Assembly: GCF_001294535.1 (NCBI RefSeq)
Contig: NZ_LGIC01000069.1
Location: 1-64,000 of the forward strand
Origin: Cypionkella psychrotolerans
GTDB lineage: Bacteria > Pseudomonadota > Alphaproteobacteria > Rhodobacterales > Rhodobacteraceae
Length of the DNA: 64,000 bases
Direction: 5' to 3'
Shown: positions 53,769 to 62,481 of the stretch, in pieces
Layout of the letters: each line of letters begins with the position of its first letter
Position numbering within the stretch: the first letter of the stretch is position 1
Position numbers and translations under genes: made by a program
Notes under the pieces: generated by a model
What the model was told of the DNA's origin: nothing
Seen by the model: the letters and a program-made list of their open reading frames with translations, nothing else
Database searches by the model: none

Positions 53769-54875
53769 ATGGAACTCAGCAATCAAACCGGCAAGACCGC
53801 GAAAGCCCCGGACACGAGCGTGCCCGCGGTCCGCAGGTTGTTTCTAGCTATGGCAACTGCCCTCGCTCTGGGCCACCCTGCAGTCGCCCAAACCCTTGCG
53901 CCGGGATTGACCAGCGGCGTGGTATTCACAGCTGACGAATATGACTCGACCATCAGCCGGATCGACCTTGGCAGCGGCGAAGTCGCCACGGTTCCAGCGA
54001 CGATCGAGCCGCACAATATTCAGATATCTCCGGATGGATCCTGGCTGCTTGCCGTGGGATTACCGCCGGACATGGCCGAAGAAACCACCGATCAATCATC
54101 GGGCGGCGGCATGGCGGGTATGGACGTCAGGGGCGAGGTCGTGCTGTTCGATCCGCATCACATGGCGGCAGGTCCGGTGGCGCGGATTTACGTCGGGATG
54201 CATCCCGCCCACGTCATCACCGACCTGAACGGCTCCCGCGCCTTCGTGACCAATGCCGAAGACGACACGCTCAGCGTCATCGACCTTGCCACGCGCAAGG
54301 TGACCGCGACCGTCCCCACAGGCGATTATCCGCATGGCCTGCGCCTAAGCCCGGACGGGCTAGAGATCATGGTTGCCAATGTGCAAAGCGGAACGGTTTC
54401 GGTGATTGACACGGCAACGCTGAAAGAGGTCGCCAGCATTCCGGTTGGCATAACCCCTGTGCAAGTGGGGTTCACCCCGGACGGCAGCCGTCTTTATGTC
54501 TCGTTGCGCGATGCCAATCAGGTGGCGGTGGTCGATGTGAAAACCAGAGCGCTGGTTGCGACTGTCGATGTCGGCCGCAATCCGATTCAGGTTTTTGCCA
54601 CGCCGGACGGCCGGTTGGTCTATGTGGCCAATCAGGGAACCGAGGCGGAGCCTGACAACAGGGTTTCGGTAATCGACGTGGCGACAAACACCGTGGTGGC
54701 GACAATCGAAACCGGGCGCGGTGCCCATGGCGTGGTGGTCAGCCGCGACGGTGCTACCGTCTTTGTCACCAACATCCTTGACGCAACCGTCTCGGCAATT
54801 GACGTGGCGACGCAAATCGTGATCGCGACGGTTCCGGTTGGCAAGGGGCCGAACGGCATCACGTATTTGCCCTGA
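53769..54875 (+). CDS. YncE-family beta-propeller protein
   Basis: 368 residues. A long signal region (cleavage near AVAQ at 41) is followed by seven-bladed-propeller repeats with the YVTN/NHL pattern (VFVTNAEDDTLSVIDLATRKV, MVANVQSGTVSVIDTATLKEV in part). A short MAGMDV segment sits in a loop near 117. Periplasmic propellers of this kind often bind metals or serve as scaffolds. Its place between GAPDH and PPK2 does not indicate a substrate. Confidence 0.88.
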   Translation: MELSNQTGKTAKAPDTSVPAVRRLFLAMATALALGHPAVAQTLAPGLTSGVVFTADEYDSTISRIDLGSGEVATVPATIEPHNIQISPDGSWLLAVGLPPDMAEETTDQSSGGGMAGMDVRGEVVLFDPHHMAAGPVARIYVGMHPAHVITDLNGSRAFVTNAEDDTLSVIDLATRKVTATVPTGDYPHGLRLSPDGLEIMVANVQSGTVSVIDTATLKEVASIPVGITPVQVGFTPDGSRLYVSLRDANQVAVVDVKTRALVATVDVGRNPIQVFATPDGRLVYVANQGTEAEPDNRVSVIDVATNTVVATIETGRGAHGVVVSRDGATVFVTNILDATVSAIDVATQIVIATVPVGKGPNGITYLP

Positions 54876-54977
54876 AAATTTTGCTTGCCCACTGCGACCA
54901 ATTCCCGTCGCTGCGGGCGAACTTTCCAGCATATGCAAGTCGATAACTCCACACCAGATATTCAAGGGATACAGGTG

Positions 54978-55781
54978 ATGAGCAAGAAATCGAAGAAGCC
55001 CGCCAATACCAAGAATGCGATTGTTGAACCAGAAGACTACAAATCCGCTCTGCACGATTTGCAAATTGAACTGGTCAAGCTGCAACGGCATCTGATCAAG
55101 AATGACCTGCGGATTCTCATCCTGTTCGAGGGTCGCGATGCCTCGGGCAAGGATGGCGTGATCAAGCGGATCACCGAACACCTCAGCCCGCGCGACACCC
55201 GCGTTGTCGCACTTGGCAAACCGTCGAACCGCGACACGCACTCGTGGTATTTTCAACGCTACGCTGCCCAACTACCGGCAACCGGCGAAATGGTCCTGAT
55301 GAACCGCAGCTGGTACAACCGCGCCGGTGTGGAAAGGGTGATGGGGTTCTGCCCCAAGACTGAACACGAGGAGTTCATGCAATCCGTCTTGCCGTTCGAG
55401 CGGCTGCTCGTCAACTCGGGCACGCAGGTGTTCAAATACTACCTCGATATTTCGAAACTCGAACAGAAAAGTCGCTTGGAGGCGCGTCGTGACGATCCGC
55501 TCAAGCAATGGAAAGTCAGCCCGATCGACAAGACCGCGCTGCGCCACTGGGATGACTATTCGACGGCGCGCAACGAAATGTTCGCGCGCACCCACAGCGA
55601 CGACCTGCCATGGCATGTGGTGCGGGCCGATGACAAGAAACAGGCCCGGCTGAACGTGATCCGTCACCTGATGTCACGCGTTGATTGCCCTGAGAAAGAC
55701 AAGCATCTGGCGAAAGCCGACCCCGAAACCGTTTTCGACTATGCCAAGGAGCATGTGCAAAGCGGTGCCATTGCACCGTAG
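54978..55781 (+). CDS. ppk2: Polyphosphate kinase 2
   Basis: 267 residues. The PPK2 P-loop FEGRDASGKDG (about 51-60), the lid region LSPRDTRVVALGKPS, and MNRSWYNRAGVERVMGFC are all present. It transfers phosphate between polyphosphate and nucleotides; single-domain members of this form usually make ATP or GTP from polyphosphate. The ATG at 54978 begins the Lys-rich N-terminus; an in-frame ATG at 54933 is an alternative. It joins arcC and GAPDH as a respiration-independent ATP source here. Confidence 0.95.
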   Translation: MSKKSKKPANTKNAIVEPEDYKSALHDLQIELVKLQRHLIKNDLRILILFEGRDASGKDGVIKRITEHLSPRDTRVVALGKPSNRDTHSWYFQRYAAQLPATGEMVLMNRSWYNRAGVERVMGFCPKTEHEEFMQSVLPFERLLVNSGTQVFKYYLDISKLEQKSRLEARRDDPLKQWKVSPIDKTALRHWDDYSTARNEMFARTHSDDLPWHVVRADDKKQARLNVIRHLMSRVDCPEKDKHLAKADPETVFDYAKEHVQSGAIAP

Positions 55782-55929
55782 CGAAACATCCGTCCTCTGA
55801 CAGTTGGTTCCAAAGCCGCGGCTTCGGTTTTCACGGTGCTGGCCTTTGTGGGCGCAGTGACATAGCACTCTGACTGAAAAGGATGTGCGGCAGGCGAGGT
55901 GTCTGATGCTCAACCCCAAGGGACAACAG

Positions 55930-57219
55930 ATGAAGAACCCTATTCAGCCTGATTGTTGTGACACGTCCGGGTTTGCACCCGAACACCTCAATCAATCCTG
56001 CTTTTGTATAACGCTGGACCGCAATGAGCTGGGCCGGGAGCTGGATACTGCCGCGAGCGAGCCGGGGTTTCACGACCGAATCGCCGCCAATCAGCCGCAT
56101 CTGTTTTCCAACGTCCCGGTGTTTCTGCCTGCCCGCGCCCTGATGGCAATGCAAGATATCGTCGCAGCCATCGAACAGGTGGCGCAAATACCCAGCTACA
56201 AGGCGACGGTTCTGGGCTGGGCCCCGCCGATTGCACAGCACGATCTTGGGCCGCAGGGGGCCCTGATGGGCTATGACTTTCACTTGTCAGACGAAGCCCC
56301 GAAACTGATCGAGGTGAACACCAACGCCGGGGGGGCATTTCTGAATGCGCTGTTGGCACAGGCGCAAACCTTGTGCTGCGCAGGGCGGGTGCATGTCGCT
56401 GATGACAGCCATGTCGCAGGCTTCGAGGCGGCTGTGATCGCAATGTTTCGCGCCGAATGGCAGCGCCAGCGTGATGCGGCACCGCTGCGCCGGATTGCCA
56501 TTGTCGATGATGCGCCGCAGGATCAATATCTGTATCCGGAATTTGTGCTGGCCCAGCAGACGCTTGCGCGGCACGGCATGGATGCGCTGATCTGCGATCC
56601 GCAGACGCTGACTTTTCGCGACGGCGGGCTTTATTTCGGCGATCTGCTGGTTGATCTGGTCTATAATCGGCTGGTGGATTTCACCCTATCCGAGCCACGC
56701 CATGCCGCCCTCCGCGCGGCCTATCAGGCCAGCGCAGTGGTGGTCACACCCAACCCGCACACCCATGCGCTTCTGGCCCACAAACGCAATCTGACGGTGC
56801 TGTCCGACCCCGTCGCATTGGCGGCAATCGGAGTGCCGCCCACATTGGCCGCGCGGTTGCAGTCAATCCCGCAAACCCGATTGGTCACACCCGAAAACGC
56901 CGCCGCCCTGTGGCAGGACCGGCGGCAGTTGTTCTTCAAACCCGTCTCGGGGCATGGCGGCAAGGCGGTCTACCGAGGTGACAAGCTGACGAAATCTGTT
57001 TGGGTCGACATCACCCAGGCTGACTATGTGGCGCAGGCGATGGCCACGCCCAGTACGCGGATGATCCAGCTCGACGGGGTGCCCACCCCGCGCAAGGTCG
57101 ATTTGCGGCTTTACACCTATGCCGCACATCCGCTGCTGGTGGCTGCGAGGGTTTATCAGGGTCAGACCACCAATTTCCGCACCCCCGGCGGCGGCTTTGC
57201 GCCGGTTCTGACTGTCTGA
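55930..57219 (+). CDS. ATP-grasp-like protein of unknown function, copy 2
   Basis: 429 residues, with all blocks described for copy 1 (33914) and a longer, presumably functional glycine loop FFKPVSGHGGKAVYRGDKL. The CFC pair in LNQSCFCITLD near the N-terminus is kept in both copies and could be a metal or redox site. The product is probably a ligase joining a carboxylate to an amine or thiol; the substrate is unknown. AAGGGA precedes the ATG at 55930. It follows PPK2 by 148 bases. Confidence 0.78.
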   Translation: MKNPIQPDCCDTSGFAPEHLNQSCFCITLDRNELGRELDTAASEPGFHDRIAANQPHLFSNVPVFLPARALMAMQDIVAAIEQVAQIPSYKATVLGWAPPIAQHDLGPQGALMGYDFHLSDEAPKLIEVNTNAGGAFLNALLAQAQTLCCAGRVHVADDSHVAGFEAAVIAMFRAEWQRQRDAAPLRRIAIVDDAPQDQYLYPEFVLAQQTLARHGMDALICDPQTLTFRDGGLYFGDLLVDLVYNRLVDFTLSEPRHAALRAAYQASAVVVTPNPHTHALLAHKRNLTVLSDPVALAAIGVPPTLAARLQSIPQTRLVTPENAAALWQDRRQLFFKPVSGHGGKAVYRGDKLTKSVWVDITQADYVAQAMATPSTRMIQLDGVPTPRKVDLRLYTYAAHPLLVAARVYQGQTTNFRTPGGGFAPVLTV

Positions 57220-57351
57220 TCCGCAGTTCCGGCAAATCCTCGCGGAATTAGCCCCGGCGCTGTAATCCGCAGCGGGGTCAGGCGTCTGTATGTTCAGAAG
57301 GCTCTTGCGCCATCAGGCGTGGCGGGCCTTGGCCCGGAACAGGATGCCGCA

Positions 57352-57561
57352 ATGAGCATGAACATCGAAACACCGCCGGGCTGGCGGGCCGACACCGCGC
57401 CCACGGATGTGATCGAGGAAAAGGACCTGCGCAGGCGTGGCCGTCTGCAACAGACCAGCGGAGAGTTTCTGCTGTGTCGTTTGCTGGCAAAGATCATTCG
57501 AACGGGCACGCTTCACGTGCAGATGCCCAGCGGGCGCACCCATAACGGCACCAAGATGTAG
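57352..57561 (+). pseudogene. N-terminal remnant resembling cyclopropane-fatty-acyl synthase
   Basis: 69 codons: RLLAKIIRTGTLHVQMPSGR resembles the N-terminal entry of CFA-synthase-like methyltransferases, which normally continue for more than 300 residues. Here the frame stops right after THNGTKM, and no methyltransferase core follows before the convergent MFS gene. Probably a truncated lipid-modification gene. The resemblance covers one block only. Confidence 0.5.
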
Positions 57562-57598
57562 GCCGCGCGTCCGGGCGATCCGTTGCCCGGACACACCG

Positions 57599-58846
57599 TC
57601 AGGGATCTTTAGCCCGGCGGGGCATCAGCCGCTCCGGCAACCACAGGCTTGGCCAGACCGCTAGCCCCAGCACCGCCGCCGTCAGCACAAAGGCGGCGTT
57701 GGGCAACCAAGTCACATCATAAAGCAGCCCGCCCGCCCCTGACCCCAGAGCCGCCCCCAGACTGGCTGCCGCCGTCTGCTTGCCCAGTTCCGCGCCGGAT
57801 TTATGCCCGGCATGGCCAGCAATCCAATAGGTCAGGATCGGTGATAATATCCCGGCACTGGCCGCCACAGCCCCGACCACCCCCAGCATCGCCGGGAATT
57901 CCGTGGCCAAGGGCACGGCAAACAGCCCCACCCCCATCACGCCAAAGGCGGGTGCGATCAGCCAGCGGGTCAGTTCTGGCTTGACCAGCGGCGAAAACAC
58001 CAGTGCCTGCACCGCGATCATTACGCCCGAGCACAGCGTGAACATCGCCGCAATCTGCGCCGGGGTCAGACCAAGTTCCTGCTTGCCGCGCAACGCCAAC
58101 CCCACCTCGAACACCGCAACCCCAGCGGACACGACAAAGCCCAAGGCCAAAAGCCACCGCACCAGTCCCGGTTCGCTGGTCACGGCAACCTCACGGGCAT
58201 CGGGCGGGGTGGCAACGGCTAGACGCACAGTCAACGCCACGACCAGCGCCGCGATCAGCGCCAGACCGCCCGTTGCGACCAGCGGCACCGCCAAAGCACC
58301 CGCCGCACCTCCAAGCCCGCCCAATCCACGTGTCAGTGCCACGCCCAGCGTCGGCCCCAACAGAAACCCGGAAATCCCCGCCAGCGAAACAAAGGTCAAC
58401 CGACGGCCCAGTTCCGCCTTGGTCGCCGACACGTCCGTGACCGCCGCAAGGGCAACCGGGGTGACCGCGGCGGCGAATAGCCCGCTCAACGCCCGCTCCA
58501 CATAGACTGCGGTCAACGTTTCGAACACTGCGAATGCCAACATAGTCGCGGCAAAACCGACAAGCCCGATCAGTAGGACAGGCCGCCGCCCCCACTGATC
58601 CGACAGCCGCCCCCAGAACGGTGCACATAGAAACAACGCGAACATATAAAGCGCCGTCAACAGCCCGGTAGCGCGCGACACATGCTCCGCCGTGCTGGCC
58701 TCGCCCAGCAGGCGTTCGATCAGGTCGGGCAGCTGCGGCAGCAATATCCCGAAACCGACGGAAATGGTGAACACCGCCAGCATCAGGGCGGCAAGCATTG
58801 ATGTCCGAGGTCTGGCTTTGACAAGATCACGTGGGGTATCTGTCAT
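57599..58846 (-). CDS. Major facilitator superfamily transporter
   Basis: 415 residues with 12 predicted helices. The loop 2-3 motif GRLSDQWGRRPVLLIG and the motif-C-like GFLLGPTLGVAL mark a drug:H+ antiporter-type MFS member. The ATG at 58846 opens a cytosolic N-terminus (MTDTPRDLVKARPR). A relic of a sister copy lies beside ATP-grasp copy 1 (33590-33852). Co-occurrence with the ATP-grasp gene in both places suggests it exports that pathway's product. Confidence 0.92.
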   Translation of the reverse strand: MTDTPRDLVKARPRTSMLAALMLAVFTISVGFGILLPQLPDLIERLLGEASTAEHVSRATGLLTALYMFALFLCAPFWGRLSDQWGRRPVLLIGLVGFAATMLAFAVFETLTAVYVERALSGLFAAAVTPVALAAVTDVSATKAELGRRLTFVSLAGISGFLLGPTLGVALTRGLGGLGGAAGALAVPLVATGGLALIAALVVALTVRLAVATPPDAREVAVTSEPGLVRWLLALGFVVSAGVAVFEVGLALRGKQELGLTPAQIAAMFTLCSGVMIAVQALVFSPLVKPELTRWLIAPAFGVMGVGLFAVPLATEFPAMLGVVGAVAASAGILSPILTYWIAGHAGHKSGAELGKQTAAASLGAALGSGAGGLLYDVTWLPNAAFVLTAAVLGLAVWPSLWLPERLMPRRAKDP

Positions 58847-58856
58847 ACGGCGCGGC

Positions 58857-59243
58857 TCAGATCGCTGCAACTGCGCCAGCCAGCAGATCACGCACCTGAC
58901 CGGCCACCGCATGTAGCGCCGGATTGTCGATGGCCGCCATCGAGGCCGTGGGATTTATGGCGCTGACCTCAACCCCGCCGTCAACCGCCCGGAGGATCAC
59001 GTTGCAGGGCAGCATTGCGCCCACGCGCGGCTCCAGCGCGATGGCTTCCAGTGCCATCTTCGGGTTGCAGGCCCCTAGAATGCGGTAGGCTGGCATATCC
59101 ACGTCCAGCTTCCTCTTCATCGTTGCCTTGACGTCGAACTCTGTCAGCACGCCAAAGCCGTTATGAGCCAGCGCGGCACGGGTTCTGGCGTCGACCACGT
59201 CAAATTCCGCACCTGTGATCAGCCGGTTGATCGTATAGTCCAT
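58857..59243 (-). CDS. DUF302 protein
   Basis: 128 residues: FDVVDARTRAALAHNGFGVL, then FDVKATMKRKLDVDMPAYRIL, GACNPKMALEAIALEP and MLPCNVILRAV, the conserved DUF302 core with its two Cys. The family is frequent in sulfur-oxidation and metal-stress clusters; its role is not established. GGAAA precedes the ATG. It starts 10 bases upstream of the MFS gene region. Confidence 0.93.
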   Translation of the reverse strand: MDYTINRLITGAEFDVVDARTRAALAHNGFGVLTEFDVKATMKRKLDVDMPAYRILGACNPKMALEAIALEPRVGAMLPCNVILRAVDGGVEVSAINPTASMAAIDNPALHAVAGQVRDLLAGAVAAI

Positions 59244-59258
59244 CGGGTTTCCTTTAAG

Positions 59259-59378
59259 CTATTTGCGCAAGTATTTGACCAGCGCCGCAATCGCGAGGCC
59301 GACCAGCACGAGGGTGACGATCATCCAGAGCCAGCCGAAGCCCATTCCAAATCCCATACCATAGCCGTTCATCTTCAT
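59259..59378 (-). CDS. 39-residue single-helix membrane protein
   Basis: A strong GGAGG seven bases before the ATG at 59378 opens a 39-codon frame. It has a Gly/Met-rich start (MKMNGYGMGFGMGFGWLWM), one helix (IVTLVLVGLAIAALV) and a basic end (KYLRK), stopping with TAG at 59259. The pattern is that of tiny membrane proteins found with DUF302 and SHOCT-type genes. It is 15 bases upstream of the DUF302 gene and shares its strand. Confidence 0.82.
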   Translation of the reverse strand: MKMNGYGMGFGMGFGWLWMIVTLVLVGLAIAALVKYLRK

Positions 59379-59400
59379 GGCCTCCTGATCTGTGTTGGGA

Positions 59401-59442
59401 TTTCTCCCGCTAACGGAAACTTCGCCCAGTTAGCGGGAGAAA
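59401..59442 (-). terminator. Perfect 14-bp inverted repeat after the EF-hand gene
   Basis: TTTCTCCCGCTAAC (59401-59414) and GTTAGCGGGAGAAA (59429-59442) pair fully around a 14-base loop, nine bases past the EF-hand stop. The minus strand lacks a U-tract after the stem, so intrinsic termination would be weak. It may still separate the EF-hand gene from the 39-residue gene. Confidence 0.6.
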
Positions 59443-59451
59443 AAAGCCGCG

Positions 59452-59913
59452 TCAGTCGTTGTCCATCATGCCTTTACCCATGCCCTGCATGCCGCCTTGC
59501 TGTCCGCCCATGTGGCTTTGCATCATTTCTGCCATGGCGGACATTTCAGCCTCCGTCACCTGCGCATCTCCATCGGCGTCGTGCATCTGGAAGGCACGCA
59601 CGGTCATCGGTCGAGTGTGGGCCGCATGCATCACCGCGAATTCCTCCAGCTACAAAGTACCGTTGGCGTCGGTGTCGTAGGTCTTGAGTTCAGCCTGAAT
59701 CCCGGCTGTCATTTCCTCGGGACTGAGCGTGCCGTCTTTGTTGGTATCGAACGTGACCATGGCATAGCTCTGGCCGCCAGCCATCATTCCCATGCCTCCG
59801 TCCATCATACCGTCATGTTGCATATGGCCCTGCTGGGCGACGACCGGTACGGCGACAGCGGCTACGCCAAGGGCGGCAACGGTAGCGAGGGCGAATTTTG
59901 TCGAACGTTTCAT
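59452..59913 (-). pseudogene. EF-hand protein interrupted by an amber codon
   Basis: MKRSTKFALATVAALGVAAV begins a secreted protein with a Met/His linker (HMQHDGMMDGGMGMMAGG) and EF-hand loops DTNKDGTLSPEE and DTDANGTL. A TAG at 59650-59652 stops it in the second loop. The same frame continues LEEFAVMHAAHT, DADGDAQVTEAE and QGMGKGMMDND to 59452. CAG to TAG is a single transition (expected GTLQLEEF), so this is one lesion in an otherwise whole gene of 153 codons, unless amber is read through. Confidence 0.88.
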
Positions 59914-60004
59914 TCTGTCTCTCCTGGATCAGATTGCGATGGGTCCAATCTGAGAGCGAGGTGTCCCACAGGTTTGTCAGGGCGACGCCAGTTTTGTATC
60001 AATC

Positions 60005-60040
60005 TGTCGCAAGCAAGGGCGTTGAGAGAGATTTGCGACA
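60005..60040. promoter_or_regulatory. Inverted repeat between EF-hand and response-regulator genes
   Basis: TGTCGCAA (60005-60012) and TTGCGACA (60033-60040) are perfect inverted copies 20 bases apart, in the intergenic region of divergent genes. This is a candidate binding site for the response regulator encoded at 60098, controlling itself and the EF-hand gene. Confidence 0.55.
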
Positions 60041-60097
60041 AACTTCTGTCCGCAGACCCAACAGGTTCGGCTAGGGTCGAAATCAGGAGACAATGAT

Positions 60098-60883
60098 ATG
60101 ACCCAGCCGCCGCATATCCTGATCGTCGATGACCATCGCGATATCCGCGATGCGCTTGTGAAGTATCTGGAAAAGAACGGCATGCGCGCGACCTCTGCCG
60201 CCGATGCCGTGGCCATGGATGCGGCGATGAAGGTGGGTCAATTCGATCTGATCGTGCTGGATGTGATGATGCCAGGCGAAGATGGCCTGTCGGTTTGCCG
60301 ACGTCTGCGCGCGCAGGGGGCCATTCCGATCTTGATGCTGACAGCCCTGGGTGATGAAACTGACCGTATCGTGGGTTTGGAGGTTGGTGCGGACGACTAT
60401 CTTCCGAAACCCTTCAATCCGCGTGAGTTGCTGGCTCGGATCAAAGCTATCTTGCGAAGGTCCGACCGGGCGGAAGTCGTTGGTCGCAGCCTTGCCGGGC
60501 ACAGATTGGCCTTCGACCGATGGGTGCTTGATACCGACCGCCGGACCCTGACCGACGACGATGGCATCGAGGTCGCACTGACAACCGCAGAATTCCGTCT
60601 GCTGACGGTGTTTCTGGAACGGCCGCGCTTCGTGCTCAGCCGCGAACAACTGCTTGATCTTAGATCGGGTCGCGCCGCACAGGTGTTCGACCGCACCATA
60701 GACAACCAGATCAGCCGCTTGCGCCGCAAGATCGAGGCTGATCCGGCCAAGCCTGCGCTGATCGCAACCGTCTGGGGTGGAGGCTACAGCCTTGCCGCAG
60801 ATGTCAGTTGTCGCGTTGCCCTTAAATCTGGCACTTGGCGCGTTGGTCGGGAGTGGACAAAACATGGGTGTCGTCGTCGGTGA
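60098..60883 (+). CDS. OmpR-family response regulator, 3' end altered by an IS
   Basis: 261 codons. The receiver domain has the acidic pair in IVDDHRDI, phospho-acceptor Asp in LIVLDVMMPGEDG, and Lys in DDYLPKPFNPREL. The winged-helix DNA-binding domain ends with DRTIDNQISRLRRKIE and WGGGYSLAADV at about 235. The last residues (about 252-261) are read from the ISKra4-type element that begins at 60849. The regulator may still work, but the histidine kinase expected next is absent. GGAG precedes the ATG. Confidence 0.9.
   Translation: MTQPPHILIVDDHRDIRDALVKYLEKNGMRATSAADAVAMDAAMKVGQFDLIVLDVMMPGEDGLSVCRRLRAQGAIPILMLTALGDETDRIVGLEVGADDYLPKPFNPRELLARIKAILRRSDRAEVVGRSLAGHRLAFDRWVLDTDRRTLTDDDGIEVALTTAEFRLLTVFLERPRFVLSREQLLDLRSGRAAQVFDRTIDNQISRLRRKIEADPAKPALIATVWGGGYSLAADVSCRVALKSGTWRVGREWTKHGCRRR
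60849..60872 (+). repeat. Left terminal inverted repeat of the ISKra4-type element
   Basis: Starts GGGAGTGGACAAAACATGGG and matches the reverse complement of 62286-62309 at 22 of 24 positions. Confidence 0.8.
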
Positions 60884-60925
60884 TCTGGCCTGTGCTAAGG
60901 TAAGCTCTTTACGAGGGGGGCTGCC

Positions 60926-62287
60926 ATGGACGTTCGGATTGCGATCGAAACGACCTTCGACAACGGGGAGAAGCGTACACATCAGCTTGATAGCATATCT
61001 CGACCCTACCGGGTCACCTGCCCAGACGGGATCGGGCTGCGCCTCGAGGATGGGAAGAAGATCGCCGAACAGTTCCAAAGGGTAATCCTTTACGACCAAG
61101 TCGAGGAGATCACTCGAGAGAGCCGCGTATGCCCTGATTGCGCCTCGGTTCGTGCCATTCATGACTATCGCACGCGCGTTCTCGACACGACCTTCGGGCG
61201 GGTTCGGGTCGAAGCCGCGCGCTTGCGCCGCTGTTCCTGTGATGTGAAGTCAGCGGCGATGCCCGGCGGACCTATTTCTCCGCTGGCCTATTTCTTTCCA
61301 GACCGGGCTACCCCGGAGCTGCAGCGGTTCCATGCGGAGCTCGGGTCCCGGCATTCCTTTCGCGAAGCCGCGCGGCTGATGAAGAGCTTCTTGCCCTGCC
61401 ACCCGCCCCATCACGCCACAGTGCGCGCCCGGTTGGGTCGGATCGCCGAGCGGCTCGAGTGTAGTCGCAGGGCTTCAAGCAGTCCCGCTGAGGTGACGCC
61501 CAAAGGTGGTTTGACGGTTTTCCTAGACGGTGCACATATCCGCTGTCGCCCGGAATATCAGCAGCGACATCTGGATCTTGTGGTCGGTAAGATTGAAAGC
61601 CGAAATATATGTCGACGATTTGGCATGGTCGTCAATGCGACAGCGTCGCCACGCCGCCGCATGCGCGAGGAGCTTTCGGCCTTTGAATGGAAGCCAGGCC
61701 GTCTTTTGACGGTCATTTCGGACGGCGAGGCAGCTCTCCCGAACCTCATCCGAAATGCCACCAACGGCGACGGCCCGGTGAAGCATATCCTCGACTGGTG
61801 GCACTTCTCTATGCGTGTGCAGCATGTCGAGGCAGCCGTTCAAGGGCTCGTCCAGACACAACGTTTTGCCGGCAATCCAGTGCTGTTCCAGCGCCCCGCG
61901 AAAAGCCTACGCTGGTGGTTGTGGCACGGCAGAGCACGCGTCGCGGAAACCTACCTGAAGGGGCTCATGCACGATTGCGCCAGCTTTGCGGAAGAACCTC
62001 AGGCTGTCCGCGCGGCTGCCGCGCGCGTGCAGGCACGCTGCGAGACCCTGTACACCTATCTTGCGAACAATATGGAATCCCTTGTGGACTATGGCCGCCG
62101 CTATCGGAGTGGGCTGCCGATCTCATCATCTCGTGCTGAGAGTTCGGTCGATGACATTGCCAATGCCCGGATGGGAAAGCGCAGAAGGATGAGGTGGTCA
62201 CTAAAAGGGGCTCACCGAGTTGCCGTCACACGGGCCGCCGTCCTCGACGGTCGCCTGACGGTCACAAACAGCAAACGCGCGGCATGA
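60926..62287 (+). CDS. ISKra4-family transposase
   Basis: 453 residues. An N-terminal zinc-binding section (RVCPDCASVRAIHDYRTR) precedes the ISKra4 core: TVFLDGAHIRCRPEYQQRH with the first catalytic Asp, VISDGEAALPNLI with the second, LDWWHFSMRVQHVE, and the glutamate region ISSSRAESSVDDIANARMGK near the end. All parts look intact, so the element is probably active. GAGGGGGG lies a few bases before the ATG. Confidence 0.92.
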   Translation: MDVRIAIETTFDNGEKRTHQLDSISRPYRVTCPDGIGLRLEDGKKIAEQFQRVILYDQVEEITRESRVCPDCASVRAIHDYRTRVLDTTFGRVRVEAARLRRCSCDVKSAAMPGGPISPLAYFFPDRATPELQRFHAELGSRHSFREAARLMKSFLPCHPPHHATVRARLGRIAERLECSRRASSSPAEVTPKGGLTVFLDGAHIRCRPEYQQRHLDLVVGKIESRNICRRFGMVVNATASPRRRMREELSAFEWKPGRLLTVISDGEAALPNLIRNATNGDGPVKHILDWWHFSMRVQHVEAAVQGLVQTQRFAGNPVLFQRPAKSLRWWLWHGRARVAETYLKGLMHDCASFAEEPQAVRAAAARVQARCETLYTYLANNMESLVDYGRRYRSGLPISSSRAESSVDDIANARMGKRRRMRWSLKGAHRVAVTRAAVLDGRLTVTNSKRAA

Positions 62288-62309
62288 CCCCCATGTTATG
62301 TCCACTCCC
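62286..62309 (-). repeat. Right terminal inverted repeat of the ISKra4-type element
   Basis: Reads GGGAGTGGACATAACATGGG on the minus strand. It overlaps the last bases of the transposase stop codon. Confidence 0.8.
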
Positions 62310-62481
62310 CTTTCGAGGTGTCCCAGATCAAAAACACGTTCTGGGGAACCCGCGAAGCAAGGTGTTTATGCCCGGGTCGGCCGGGGTATTAACTCGTTGG
62401 GCCATCATTTTCCTCTGCCCAGCAGGCGCGACCCGTCGGCAATCCTATACACTGGGCCTTATGCAGGTCAGACTGCTTTAC

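Larger units (their letters stand above)
60849..62309 (+). mobile_element. ISKra4-type insertion sequence
   Basis: About 1.46 kb with one transposase gene (60926-62287) and 24-base terminal inverted repeats, GGGAGTGGACA and following at 60849-60872 against 62286-62309 with two mismatches. The flanks show no matching target duplication, so either the element has suffered a neighbouring deletion or the ends differ slightly. It terminates the response-regulator gene. Confidence 0.85.

Noticed and set aside
60841-62320. Target-site duplication for the ISKra4-type element
   Set aside because: Flanks compared for 8-10 bases on each side show no match.
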